A stretch of 64,000 nt of DNA from Pratylenchus scribneri (taxonomy: Eukaryota > Nematoda > Chromadorea > Rhabditida > Pratylenchidae): assembly GCA_030063045.1 (NCBI GenBank), contig JAQSEB010000129.1, positions 372,001 through 436,000 of the forward strand, written 5' to 3'. A program made the translations under genes and the position numbers. The notes beneath the pieces are model-generated. The model was not told the origin of the DNA. It did not search any database and saw nothing but the letters and a program-made list of their open reading frames with translations. Positions 1 to 10,138 of this stretch are shown piece by piece (position 1 is the stretch's first letter; the number at the start of each line of letters is the position of its first letter).

Positions 1-678
1 CACCCAAAAATAATATTAAAAATAAAATTATACAATAGGTTTTATTTCTGCCCAATTAATCTAGACAAAATCGTCTCGATCACTTCGCGTTTGTTCATGA
101 TGAAATCCTAATCTATGCATAACTTCATGTGCGATTTCCTGAAATTTCTTCATCATCAATAGATCACCAATAGGGTTGCTCAAAGTCGGTTAACCGAACC
201 GAAACCGAAACCGAAAACCGGGTTTTTTGGCCCAAAAACCGAAACCGAAACCGAGATCCGAAAACCGCGAAAACCGAAAACCGAGGGTCCAAACCGACGG
301 TTTTTCGGTTTTTAATTTTCACCTTGAGGGACAATTTTTGGTTAAATTTATCTTATTCGACCATTTTTAATTAAAAATTTTCCCTAACAGGCCATTTTTT
401 GGCTTAAAATATTATCTTTTGGATCATTTTTAGCTTAATATTTTTCCTTTCGGGTCTATTTTTGTCTGATTTTTTACTCTATACAGGGTTCTCAGATTTT
501 TTTTCAAAATAAAGTACACTGGCCTTGAAAATAAAGATTTAGGGGTCAAAATAAAGATTTTCGTTTTAAGCTATATAAATTGATAAAAAAAATTTATTAT
601 AAATGAGCATGAGATTATCAAGCAGGACTAAGATTACATGCTTTTTGAGAAGAAATTTTTACAATTTTTCGAGCCGAG

Positions 679-1046
679 TGTTGAATCCCAATTGATCCAA
701 CAATTACCAAAATTACTCTTTTTACTGAGTCCAATAAAATTATATTTTATCCAAGCAATTTATTTGTGAATGAATTCTTTACTTTTTGTGAATGATCAGT
801 GGGAATGGTAATAATGGGGGAACAAGCCAAACATTAAATAAAACTACAATGACAAAGCTTTTGGGGGCCAAAAACGAGCACAAAATGCGTTGGTTTTGGC
901 CAATGACAAAGCAAAATTGGGGAATTGGGATGGAAATCAAATGTAAATGGAAAGGACAAAATTAATAAATGTGAATTAAATGTAAAAATCCAAAAAATGT
1001 AAATATCAATCATCAAACAATCTTTGAATGAACATCGGTCACGACA
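679..1046 (-). repeat. BEL 3' LTR
   Basis: A 368-bp LTR beginning TGTTGAATCCC on the plus strand and ending ACGACA. It contains the polyprotein stop codon (1013-1015), so the last Env residues are LTR-encoded. The segment 809-1046 is identical to 10879-11116; differences from the other LTR cluster at about 740-805. Confidence 0.93.
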
Positions 1047-4000
1047 CTCCGGGGGACGAAAGGTGTCATCAGCAACCGAAGAAGCAACCGAAGAAGAATT
1101 GGCGCTGAGCAATAGAAGATTGCAAACATTGCCAAAATCGTTGCCAACCAGATTATCAATTGTTTTGGGTCCAATAAATATTTCAACAAATTTTTAAAAT
1201 CAAAGCCTTTAAACTCATTAATCAAATTCACTGGACCAACGGCCATTTTCCATTCACTTTCATCCTTCATTTCGGGGAATGCCAATGTTCCTTTCAATTC
1301 AAATTTGGTTGAAGTGCTTCCACAAAAAACTTCGCATTCCTCATCGATTTGTGCAGTCGCAAAATGGACAGAATGGATTTTTCTTGTCCCCTTTGGGGAA
1401 CAAGTGGTCAATAATTTTGCTGACGGGCACACAATATTTGCCAATGATTTTCCAAAGTCCGTTTCGCACATTATATCCAATTGTGCGCCTTTTTCGCATT
1501 CATAGCATCCCGTTAAACTTACATTATTTATTTTGCATGTATTCATTTCAACTTCCGTTTTCAATTTCATCCCAGAAATTTTCAATTGTAAAGTGGCGAA
1601 AGTAAAGTCGGGGGATGCCACTACCTTTCCATTTTCATTTTTTATCATCAAACCATTATGATTGAATGGAAGGACATTGTCCTCCTTAAAAATTTGTCCT
1701 CCTGAGGACACCTCCGGGCAAAGGCATTTTACTGTGCCATCGGCTGGATGGCAATTGCAGCTTTGAACATCAACTGTGCAATTTGCAAATTCCATCGCCT
1801 CTTTTTTGCTTTTACATTTTAATTTTTTCAAATTATTTTCCATTTCCAAATCCAATGTTGCACACCGCTTTCCGTCCGTCACAAATGTTGTGGCCAGCAG
1901 TGGAATATTTGGCACAGAAATTTCTTTGGCTGTAATTTCCAATTCCTTGAAATTTTGCTTTTCTCCTGGTGCCAATTCAATCAATTTAGTTGCATTTTGT
2001 TCTCCATTTTTTATAATCGACACATTCACTTTTATTAATCGTTCCCAAATTGTGGGACAATTAAAAACTTCTAAAATTTCACTTTCGGCTGGGGTCATAA
2101 AAATTCGATAAAATAAACAAGCGGGGGTGAAATAAAAGCATCCAACGCCCCATCCGCCCGGTGTTTCCATGCATTGTGTTATTCCGGGATAATCATTTCC
2201 AACTTTTAATTCTTTGATTTTTTCATCCAATTTCAGTTTTGAACATTTCTGATTTTTGCAACTCCCGGCATCATCACAACTTTTTGCCGAAGTTACCTCA
2301 ATATTCACTGTCCGTGAAAAAAATTTCCAATTTTTTGGACAAATCAAATCCACTCGAGGAACGTTCAATTGAATCCCTCCAGCAATTTTTCCCCTATTAT
2401 CAGTCATCATTATTTGAATTTCTTGCTCCTCCGCTGTGAGGGATATTTCCAAAACATGGTCAAATAGACAGCCTCTTTCGCCATTTTTCTTAATTATACA
2501 ATTTTCTTCATTTGCTGATAATGTTGTGAGCCCGTTGGCTGTTCCAAATAATAACAAAAACAAAATTATTGCAAACATGGCATATTTGGTGCCAACTGGG
2601 CTTCGGTTGGATGGATTGAGTGGGCTAATAATTGATGCCCAGCTCCCCCCTTCTTCTTCAACGGGCACTGCCTCTGGTGGGAATTCATCAATCAAATCCA
2701 CATTTCTTTTCTTTTTCTTCACTTTTCTTATTTTTCTTGCTGTCCAAAGTATAAAGTTTATTTTTGCCCTTCCAATTATATTTAATATTTTCAAAATCCA
2801 GATTATAATTTTTCCAGCCATATAAATTGTATTCATTGCCAAATAAAATAATATTCCAAATAAAAACATTGCCAATTCGGGAAAACAATGGGGATTCTTC
2901 AAATAATTCAGACACAATCTGCACGTAATTATTTCACAAATATCCCTTGCTTTGCATTTTATCCCCATTTCTTTTATCATTTCCCCTTCTTTAAAAATTT
3001 TTGCTGTGGCTTCAAAGCCCGAAATGATTTTTTCCTGTGGCATTGTAATATTTTCGATTTTTTCAGGATGGGCAATATAAAAACATTCTCCACTACAAAT
3101 TTCAATTCCGCCCAATTTAATTTCAGATTTTAATTGAACTCCTTCTTTTGTGCATTCTAATTGGCATGGGCACTCCAATTTCTTCATTTTGAAATCAAAA
3201 ACTTTTAATTTTGCTTTGCCCCATGCTTTGATCGGGATTCTTCCATCCGGCGTCAACAAAAAACTTAATTCCTTTCTTGGGAAATAGCAGAATTTTGTGC
3301 CCTTTTCAGAGCAAGTGTGTTCGGTACAATATTTTGGGGATCCTGTTGCCAAACCTTCACCAATGCACTCAAAGCCATCTTTATTCACATCTTCAATTTC
3401 CAAATTTATTTCTTTTACTAAAAATTTTTCTCCATCAAATAGCTCAATTTGATTGAATTCTTTCCAATTGGCGACTTTATTGCATTCCTCTGTCGCCTCC
3501 AGTGAACAATAATTTGGCTTTACATTTTTCAGAATTTCCATAGTTTTTTCATTCTCCTTTGAAGAGTTTCGAACTGCTGGACCATCATAAAACGTGCATT
3601 GATCGGTCCATTGAGGACATTGGCATTTGGACCCACAATATCCTTTTTCGGCAAATTCTTTTCTCAAATGGGTCGAATTGCATTCAACCTTTTTCCAACA
3701 CAAACTTCCATCTTCCCTCTCATTTATTATTAAACCGCTGGAAACACATTCATCCATATGCCGAAATTTCAGATTATTTTCCTTTTTTGCACAAGGGGAA
3801 GCACCAATTGGATTAAATAAAAAGAAAATTATCATCAAAATTGCACTTGCGACAGCCAAAACTGTGCTCGATTTACTCTTTTTGGGGGAATTTTTCTTAT
3901 ATTTTTGCTTATTTTTGGGCCTTGGGTATTCATCGCCATCGGATAACCCACTTTCTTTTGAGAACAATTCATTTTGCATTCGTAACATTCCCCATTTGGC

Positions 4001-7000
4001 CGAACCAGCCTCTTCTTCCACTTTTGCCAATTTATTTTCTAATTTTTTAATTTCCTCAACCACATTCATAAATTCTAACTTGACCGCTGTTAGTTCTTTA
4101 TTATTATTTTCCAATAATTGCCTCAAGTTTTTTATTTTTTCATCACTTTCTCCAACTTTTTTCACACAGAATTCAATTTTTTCATTTGGTGTAAATTTTT
4201 TGCACTCCCTCTCAAAGTGCAATTCTCCACAAAATATACAATTTCTTCGCGGTTTTTGTTTCCGCGATCCATGTGGGTTTTGCCGCTGTCGGCTTATATC
4301 AAATACACCTTCCTCTAAATATTCATCTGGTGGATTTGGGCGTGGCCGGCTTCTTTCAAATACCAATGGGCAGCAAATCACTTCCTCCAAAATTTCATTT
4401 CCAAATTCCATTGGTTCTGGTTCCGGTTCATCATCGGAATCATCCTTTTTTATTTTCTCCAGTATTTCTTTGCAATTTTTATTCCTTTTTTTGCGCTTCT
4501 GTGATTTGCACAAACAATTATTGGTTTCTTTGCAACGGCAATCACATGGGGTCGATTTTCCGCTTCCAAGCCCACATGGGCATGTGCACCAATAAACCCC
4601 TGATTCGGATTCACTGAAAATTTCCTCTTCATCCTCGGTCGATGAAATCGCAACTTCTTCGCGCATTTGTGCGCAATAAATGCATCCATGCATTTCAATG
4701 GGATTTTCATTTTGTAGTTCATCCTCATTGACTTCATCGATTAACCATAATTCATCATCCGAATCACTTGGAGGATCATTCAAAACGAATGCGCCCAATT
4801 TCAAATCTTCTTCATCCGAATATTCTTTATAATTTTTAGCATTTTTTCTTTCCCTTAATTTCATTGGGTGCTTTGTATTTTGTTTATTTTCTTCACCTTT
4901 TTCATGGATTTCTGCTCTCAATTCCAAAGGGTACAAAAGGGTAATCGCCCTTGTTAAAATTTTGCCTTTGCATTTTACTTTTGCCACCCTTATTAATCCA
5001 TCTTTACTCTTAATTAATTCAACAATTTTTCCTAAATTCCAGTAAAATTTGGGACAGTTCTCTTGATGGACGAGCACAATTTCTCCAATTTGTGGCAAAT
5101 AATTCTTTTTGGCAATTTTTTGGCGGTGCCGATCCGCCCTTTCTTTCAATTCATTCAAATATTCTTTTTCCCATTTTTTGCAAAAATAATTCAACATATC
5201 GTTTGCATTTTTCCAATTTTTAATTAGTTCATCCCTTTGGGTTTCTTTTAATTTAAATTCATCAATTTCCAGATTATCCAAATCAATAATTTTTTCATTC
5301 CTTTTTGGAAACATCAGATCAATTGGCCTCAAAATCTCCAAACTTTCTTCGACATCTTCATAAACATATGTTAATGGCCGGGTATTCATTACCAATTTTA
5401 CTTCCGGCAAAATTGTTCGCAGTTCTTCAAAAAATAAAAATTTTCTTCCGACCGCTGCCTTTAAGGCTTTTTTCATAATTTTAACCATTGCTTCGTAAAA
5501 TCCGCCGAACCATGGCGAGACCGAAGGAATAAATGTCCATTTAATTTTTTCTAATTCCATTTTCTTTTCGATTTCATTAACTACTTTATAAGTCAATTGA
5601 TATTGTGTGCCATTATCACTAATTAAATATTTAGGTTTTCCATATTCGGCAATGAATCTTCTCAATGCATTGATGCATGATTTGGCCGATACATCCGGAA
5701 TTAATTCCAAATGTGTGAATCGAGTGGCCATACATGTGAAAATTTCGATCCAAACTTTCATAATTTCGCCTTTAAAATTTTTCACTTCAAATGGCCCGGC
5801 ATAATCCATTCCACAATTTGTGAAGGGAATGGAGACCTTTGTCCTTTCTGCTGGCAAATGCGGCATTTTTGGGAAGGCGATTGGCTCCAATTTTGCCTTA
5901 CGGCAATAAAAGCATTTATTAATTGTCATTTTCATCTTCTTCCTTCCCATTGGGATCCAAAATGTTTTTCTCAACTCAGTCAAACTTTGTCGGAGGCCAC
6001 TGTGAAGGGTGCGCAAATGCGCTTCAATACAAATAATTTCAGCCAATGGCGATTCATATGCAATGAAAATTTGTGCTTTTTGTCCAGAATTGCCCAATCG
6101 TCCAGGGCATGTCCAAATTCCATATTTTGATTTTTCCATAAATAATTTTTGCATTTCTTTTTCACTTGGAGGATATTTATATTGATCTTGGCTTATTAGC
6201 AAAATTTCAGCCAATTTTCTTATTTCAATTGCATTTTTAGTATTTTGAAGATCACTCATAAATTCCGTTTCAAATTTACTTTTTTGGCCAAAAATTTTAA
6301 TTGCCTTGCACGTTGCAACCGAAATATTTACCAATTTTGGCCATTCATTTCTTATTTTTATGTCAATAATTTCATTAACCAACATATCCATATTTATTTC
6401 TTCCAATTTTTTATCCCATTCTTTTTCATTTTTAATCAATTCTGGTGCTTTTGGCCATTCCATTTCATCAAATTTTAGGAAGTTTGGCCCCTCCCACCAA
6501 ATCGAATTGGCTTTTAATTCTGTACAACTGCAGCCACGGCTTGCCAAATCAGCCGGGTTCACATCTGTGGGCACATATTTCCATTTTATTTTCATATCCT
6601 TTCTCAATTCCAAAATTCTATTTTTCACAAATTTTGGCAATTTATCCACGTTGGAGATGAGTATCCAACTCAAGACCACCTTTGAATCGGACCATATATA
6701 ATAATTGCCAATTTTCAAATCAATTTCCTTTTTTATAAATTCAAGCATTTTGCATCCAGAAACGGCAGCCATCAATTCCAAACGTGGAATTGTCAATTTG
6801 GCTTTGATAGGGGCCAATTTGCCTTTGACATACACTATTGATGAATTAGACATTTTATTCATTTTTTCAACAATATAGGCAACCGATGCATATGCTTTGG
6901 CCGATGCGTCCACAAAAATATGTAATTCCATTTCGGCATCTGGGTTTTTGACCGCCCTTCTTCTAATTAAAAATTTTCCAGAATCACCAATTATATTTTT

Positions 7001-10000
7001 CCATTCTTCCAAATATGCTTCATCAATTTGATCATCCCAGCCATATTTATTTTCTTTCCATAGACTTTGAAAAAATATTTTTCTTGGCAAATTTGCGGGA
7101 ATTGTTAATCCTGGCGGGTCAAAAGTTTTGGCTGTGCCCTTTGCCACTTTTCTTTTTGTCCATTTGATTTCATTCTTTATTTCTTTTATTTCAATAATTA
7201 TGGCATCTTTTTCCACATCCCAGCCAATTCCAAGAATTTTTATTGGATTTTTACTTTCTTTATCGCCAAATTTTTCCATTACTAATTTATCATTACTAAC
7301 AAATTCATGCAATTTCATTTTTGCATCTCCAAATATTTTTATAATTTCATGGCATTTTTCTATTGCTTCCATTGTGTTTGATGCACCGAATCCTGGATTG
7401 TCGGCATAAATTCCTTTTCTCAACTTTTCGGCAAATTCAGTGCCATAATTTGCTAAATGATAATCCGTCACTTCGCCAAGCAATGAAGGAGCAGCTATGA
7501 TGCCGAAGGGCATGCATGTGAATCTCATTTCTTCAATATTATCCAAGGCAGGGGGCTTTTTTGGGTTTTTGAACCACAAAAATCGTGCCAAATTCCTTTG
7601 ATTCTCTTTTACTTTTATTTGATGGAAGGCACTTTTTACATCGCAAAAAATGGCAATTGGGAAATTTCGAAAACGGAGAATCATTCCACAAATATCCGCC
7701 AACATTACTCTGCCCCTTAATATAAAGTCATTTACACTTATCCCTTCAGGCGTTTTACAACTGAAGTCAAAAACTGGGCGAATTTTTCCTTTTTCCTCGT
7801 TTATTACGCAATGATGGGGGATATAAACAGTAATTCCCGAATTATCTTTGCATTTTTCAATAATTCCCTTTTCAATTTGTTCATTGAATGGGGCGCAATA
7901 TTTCTCCAAAAGCCCATTTTTATTTAATTTATTCCAAACGCCTTGGAGCCTTTTAAGGCAAATCCAGAAATTGTTTGATAATTGCGAGGGTTTTTCCCTT
8001 ATTGGCCATTTAATCACATATCGGCCTTCATTGTCCCTTTGGACTGTATTCAAAAAATGTTTGTGAGCAAAAATATCGTTTTCATTTTTCTTAATTTCAT
8101 TTATTCCACATTCTTCAATTTCCCAAAATTTTTCTTGTTCAATCATTTGACAAATAATAGGTTCAGTTTCTGTTTTCCAAATATGGCTTTTTCCAGTTAA
8201 AATTTTGCCAATTTTAGTTTCCAAAATTGAAAATCCAGATTTTGTTTTAGGCAACCCAACAATTTCCGAATAAAAGTCCGATCCAATCAAAATTTCAGGC
8301 ATAACCTCCAAAATATTTTCTTCATTGGTTATATCATCCTTTAAGAAATGTTTGAATGTTTTTGGGTCAGCCATTTTCAATCTTTCAACCATTTGCCTTT
8401 TTTCAACACCTCTTGCAACAATATTTATCGCCTCATTATTTTGGGACAAAATTTGAAAAATGTAAATTGGAGAATTTATTATAATTGTTTTATTGAATAA
8501 TCCGCTTCCACGGAATTGTTTTTCTCCAATTATATGCAAATCCAATTTCTTTGCAAGCACATTTAATATGAGGCTGATTTCACATCCGGAATCCAAAAAA
8601 ATTGCCGCTTCCGATTTTTGGCCCATTGCATATGGATTGCGGACGGGGGCCAAGGCAACCTGCATTAATGTAATGTCTTTTTCTTTTTTCTTTTTTCCAG
8701 TTAAATTGTTCATTAGGACTTTTTCCAGACTTTTATTCTCATTTTCCTCATTAATTTCTGTGGCCATACACATTTTTTCATTATTAATTTTATTGTATTC
8801 TTTATAGTTTTTCTTTTCATCAGCCGCTTTTTTGGCTTTTTGGCGGCAAAAAGCTGAATTATGGCCATCTTTTTTGCATGTAAAACATTTAACATTCTTT
8901 TTGCATTCTTTTGAAATGTGGCCTTTTCCCAAACATTTCAAACAAATTTTTAGTTCTTTTGCTTTGGCCAATCTTTCGTCATTTGTTTTAAATTTGGGGC
9001 ATTTATCCTCCCAATGTTCGTCGCCACAAAATTTACAATTTCTTTTTTGCATATTTGCTATTGTTTTATTTTCATACTTATTTGGGCCTTTCCATTGACC
9101 CTTTTTGAATCCATTGTATTTGTCATATTTTTCATATTTGCCATATTTCTTTTCATATTTTTCATTTCCAAAATCAAATTCCCTGTGAATTCTATAAATG
9201 TCTTCCTCTAGCTTTAGGTATTCATCCAAAAAATCCATCATGGCTTTAATGCCCAAATTTGGGCTGCTTTTCTTCTTTTCATAAATTTTTCTTAATATGT
9301 TTTGGGGGTATTTTGATTCCACTTCGAAAATTAACTGGGCGTTTTCAATGTTTTCCCCCACGTTTTCTAATTGATTCAAAATTGCTCGCACTTCTCTGTG
9401 CGTTTTCTTTATTTCGGGCATAAAATTGTTTGCCTTTTTCAATTTTCTTAAACCGCTGTGTAGGCTGTTTTTAATGTTTTGAGTATCACCAAATTGTTTT
9501 TTCAAAATTTTCAAAACGGTTTTATAGTTTTTTGCCTCTAGCGGATAGCTTTCTACAATTTCCAATGGCTCGCCCTTTAGGGCACTTTTCAGGTACTGCA
9601 TTTTTCGCTTGTCCGGGATATCTTGGTCATCCACGGCAGCAGTGAATTCCTCAAAAAACGAATTCCAATTTTTCAATTCACCCGAAAATTCTGGCAATTT
9701 AATTTCTGGCAATTTTACATTAATATTTTCGCGAATTGCCATTCGGCTAATGTCCAAAATTTCATTTGAGGCCGATGGCAACATCTTATCGAAAAATCTT
9801 TTATTTTTCTCCAAAACATCAATAACGCCTCTGGCAGTATTCATAATTGTAAAAAATCCAGAAACACCAGTTGCCAATCCCTTATAAGTCGCCAATTCCA
9901 ATTCTTTTCTTTCCTGGCCTAAAGTTTCCAAAAAATTTCCATAATTTCTGTTTTCCTCATCCAAATCCTTTATAGCATTTTTTAATTTTCCCATTTGTTC

Positions 10001-10138
10001 AATGCATTTTTCTCTTAATTTATTTGCCCCATCCATATCGTTCTCACCGATTTTAAAGTCTATTTCGTTCGTTTCCATTACGATTGTATTGAGCCGGTCG
10101 CGCAGCATTTTGACGGTGATTTGCAGGACGTCCGCCAT
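1013..10138 (-). CDS. BEL/Pao Gag-Pol-Env polyprotein, 3041 aa
   Basis: One open frame. Gag (about 1-450) ends in three zinc knuckles: 368-380 (CX2CX3HX4C), 399-412 and 418-431 (CX2CX4HX4C). The aspartic protease has DSG at 516-518. Reverse transcriptase has its first catalytic Asp near 833 (FCDVKSAFH) and YADN at 911-914 in place of the usual YxDD. RNase H begins around Asp1077. Integrase has an HHCC zinc region near 1370-1409 and a DDE triad near D1445, D1508, E1549. A linker of about 440 residues is acidic and Cys-rich, with a fourth knuckle (from C1967) and a coiled coil. The Env-like part starts with a hydrophobic signal near 2092-2112, a Cys-rich ectodomain, membrane segments near 2420-2455, a second signal segment near 2520-2540, then a second Cys-rich ectodomain resembling phlebovirus G2/Gc fusion proteins (GCYECEKGA), and a final membrane anchor near 2985-3025. 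Whether the frame makes infectious particles cannot be judged from sequence. Confidence 0.93.
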   Translation of the reverse strand: MADVLQITVKMLRDRLNTIVMETNEIDFKIGENDMDGANKLREKCIEQMGKLKNAIKDLDEENRNYGNFLETLGQERKELELATYKGLATGVSGFFTIMNTARGVIDVLEKNKRFFDKMLPSASNEILDISRMAIRENINVKLPEIKLPEFSGELKNWNSFFEEFTAAVDDQDIPDKRKMQYLKSALKGEPLEIVESYPLEAKNYKTVLKILKKQFGDTQNIKNSLHSGLRKLKKANNFMPEIKKTHREVRAILNQLENVGENIENAQLIFEVESKYPQNILRKIYEKKKSSPNLGIKAMMDFLDEYLKLEEDIYRIHREFDFGNEKYEKKYGKYEKYDKYNGFKKGQWKGPNKYENKTIANMQKRNCKFCGDEHWEDKCPKFKTNDERLAKAKELKICLKCLGKGHISKECKKNVKCFTCKKDGHNSAFCRQKAKKAADEKKNYKEYNKINNEKMCMATEINEENENKSLEKVLMNNLTGKKKKEKDITLMQVALAPVRNPYAMGQKSEAAIFLDSGCEISLILNVLAKKLDLHIIGEKQFRGSGLFNKTIIINSPIYIFQILSQNNEAINIVARGVEKRQMVERLKMADPKTFKHFLKDDITNEENILEVMPEILIGSDFYSEIVGLPKTKSGFSILETKIGKILTGKSHIWKTETEPIICQMIEQEKFWEIEECGINEIKKNENDIFAHKHFLNTVQRDNEGRYVIKWPIREKPSQLSNNFWICLKRLQGVWNKLNKNGLLEKYCAPFNEQIEKGIIEKCKDNSGITVYIPHHCVINEEKGKIRPVFDFSCKTPEGISVNDFILRGRVMLADICGMILRFRNFPIAIFCDVKSAFHQIKVKENQRNLARFLWFKNPKKPPALDNIEEMRFTCMPFGIIAAPSLLGEVTDYHLANYGTEFAEKLRKGIYADNPGFGASNTMEAIEKCHEIIKIFGDAKMKLHEFVSNDKLVMEKFGDKESKNPIKILGIGWDVEKDAIIIEIKEIKNEIKWTKRKVAKGTAKTFDPPGLTIPANLPRKIFFQSLWKENKYGWDDQIDEAYLEEWKNIIGDSGKFLIRRRAVKNPDAEMELHIFVDASAKAYASVAYIVEKMNKMSNSSIVYVKGKLAPIKAKLTIPRLELMAAVSGCKMLEFIKKEIDLKIGNYYIWSDSKVVLSWILISNVDKLPKFVKNRILELRKDMKIKWKYVPTDVNPADLASRGCSCTELKANSIWWEGPNFLKFDEMEWPKAPELIKNEKEWDKKLEEINMDMLVNEIIDIKIRNEWPKLVNISVATCKAIKIFGQKSKFETEFMSDLQNTKNAIEIRKLAEILLISQDQYKYPPSEKEMQKLFMEKSKYGIWTCPGRLGNSGQKAQIFIAYESPLAEIICIEAHLRTLHSGLRQSLTELRKTFWIPMGRKKMKMTINKCFYCRKAKLEPIAFPKMPHLPAERTKVSIPFTNCGMDYAGPFEVKNFKGEIMKVWIEIFTCMATRFTHLELIPDVSAKSCINALRRFIAEYGKPKYLISDNGTQYQLTYKVVNEIEKKMELEKIKWTFIPSVSPWFGGFYEAMVKIMKKALKAAVGRKFLFFEELRTILPEVKLVMNTRPLTYVYEDVEESLEILRPIDLMFPKRNEKIIDLDNLEIDEFKLKETQRDELIKNWKNANDMLNYFCKKWEKEYLNELKERADRHRQKIAKKNYLPQIGEIVLVHQENCPKFYWNLGKIVELIKSKDGLIRVAKVKCKGKILTRAITLLYPLELRAEIHEKGEENKQNTKHPMKLRERKNAKNYKEYSDEEDLKLGAFVLNDPPSDSDDELWLIDEVNEDELQNENPIEMHGCIYCAQMREEVAISSTEDEEEIFSESESGVYWCTCPCGLGSGKSTPCDCRCKETNNCLCKSQKRKKRNKNCKEILEKIKKDDSDDEPEPEPMEFGNEILEEVICCPLVFERSRPRPNPPDEYLEEGVFDISRQRQNPHGSRKQKPRRNCIFCGELHFERECKKFTPNEKIEFCVKKVGESDEKIKNLRQLLENNNKELTAVKLEFMNVVEEIKKLENKLAKVEEEAGSAKWGMLRMQNELFSKESGLSDGDEYPRPKNKQKYKKNSPKKSKSSTVLAVASAILMIIFFLFNPIGASPCAKKENNLKFRHMDECVSSGLIINEREDGSLCWKKVECNSTHLRKEFAEKGYCGSKCQCPQWTDQCTFYDGPAVRNSSKENEKTMEILKNVKPNYCSLEATEECNKVANWKEFNQIELFDGEKFLVKEINLEIEDVNKDGFECIGEGLATGSPKYCTEHTCSEKGTKFCYFPRKELSFLLTPDGRIPIKAWGKAKLKVFDFKMKKLECPCQLECTKEGVQLKSEIKLGGIEICSGECFYIAHPEKIENITMPQEKIISGFEATAKIFKEGEMIKEMGIKCKARDICEIITCRLCLNYLKNPHCFPELAMFLFGILFYLAMNTIYMAGKIIIWILKILNIIGRAKINFILWTARKIRKVKKKKRNVDLIDEFPPEAVPVEEEGGSWASIISPLNPSNRSPVGTKYAMFAIILFLLLFGTANGLTTLSANEENCIIKKNGERGCLFDHVLEISLTAEEQEIQIMMTDNRGKIAGGIQLNVPRVDLICPKNWKFFSRTVNIEVTSAKSCDDAGSCKNQKCSKLKLDEKIKELKVGNDYPGITQCMETPGGWGVGCFYFTPACLFYRIFMTPAESEILEVFNCPTIWERLIKVNVSIIKNGEQNATKLIELAPGEKQNFKELEITAKEISVPNIPLLATTFVTDGKRCATLDLEMENNLKKLKCKSKKEAMEFANCTVDVQSCNCHPADGTVKCLCPEVSSGGQIFKEDNVLPFNHNGLMIKNENGKVVASPDFTFATLQLKISGMKLKTEVEMNTCKINNVSLTGCYECEKGAQLDIMCETDFGKSLANIVCPSAKLLTTCSPKGTRKIHSVHFATAQIDEECEVFCGSTSTKFELKGTLAFPEMKDESEWKMAVGPVNLINEFKGFDFKNLLKYLLDPKQLIIWLATILAMFAIFYCSAPILLRLLLRLLMTPFVPRSVVTDVHSKIV

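Noticed and set aside
834..1112. 92-codon minus-strand frame in the BEL LTR
   Set aside because: LTR sequence, repeated at 10904-11125 with a different end; no domain.
3627..4595. 322-codon plus-strand open frame
   Set aside because: Lies antisense to the BEL Env-linker coding region; Phe/Ser/Leu-rich as expected for the reverse of a Lys/Glu-rich frame.
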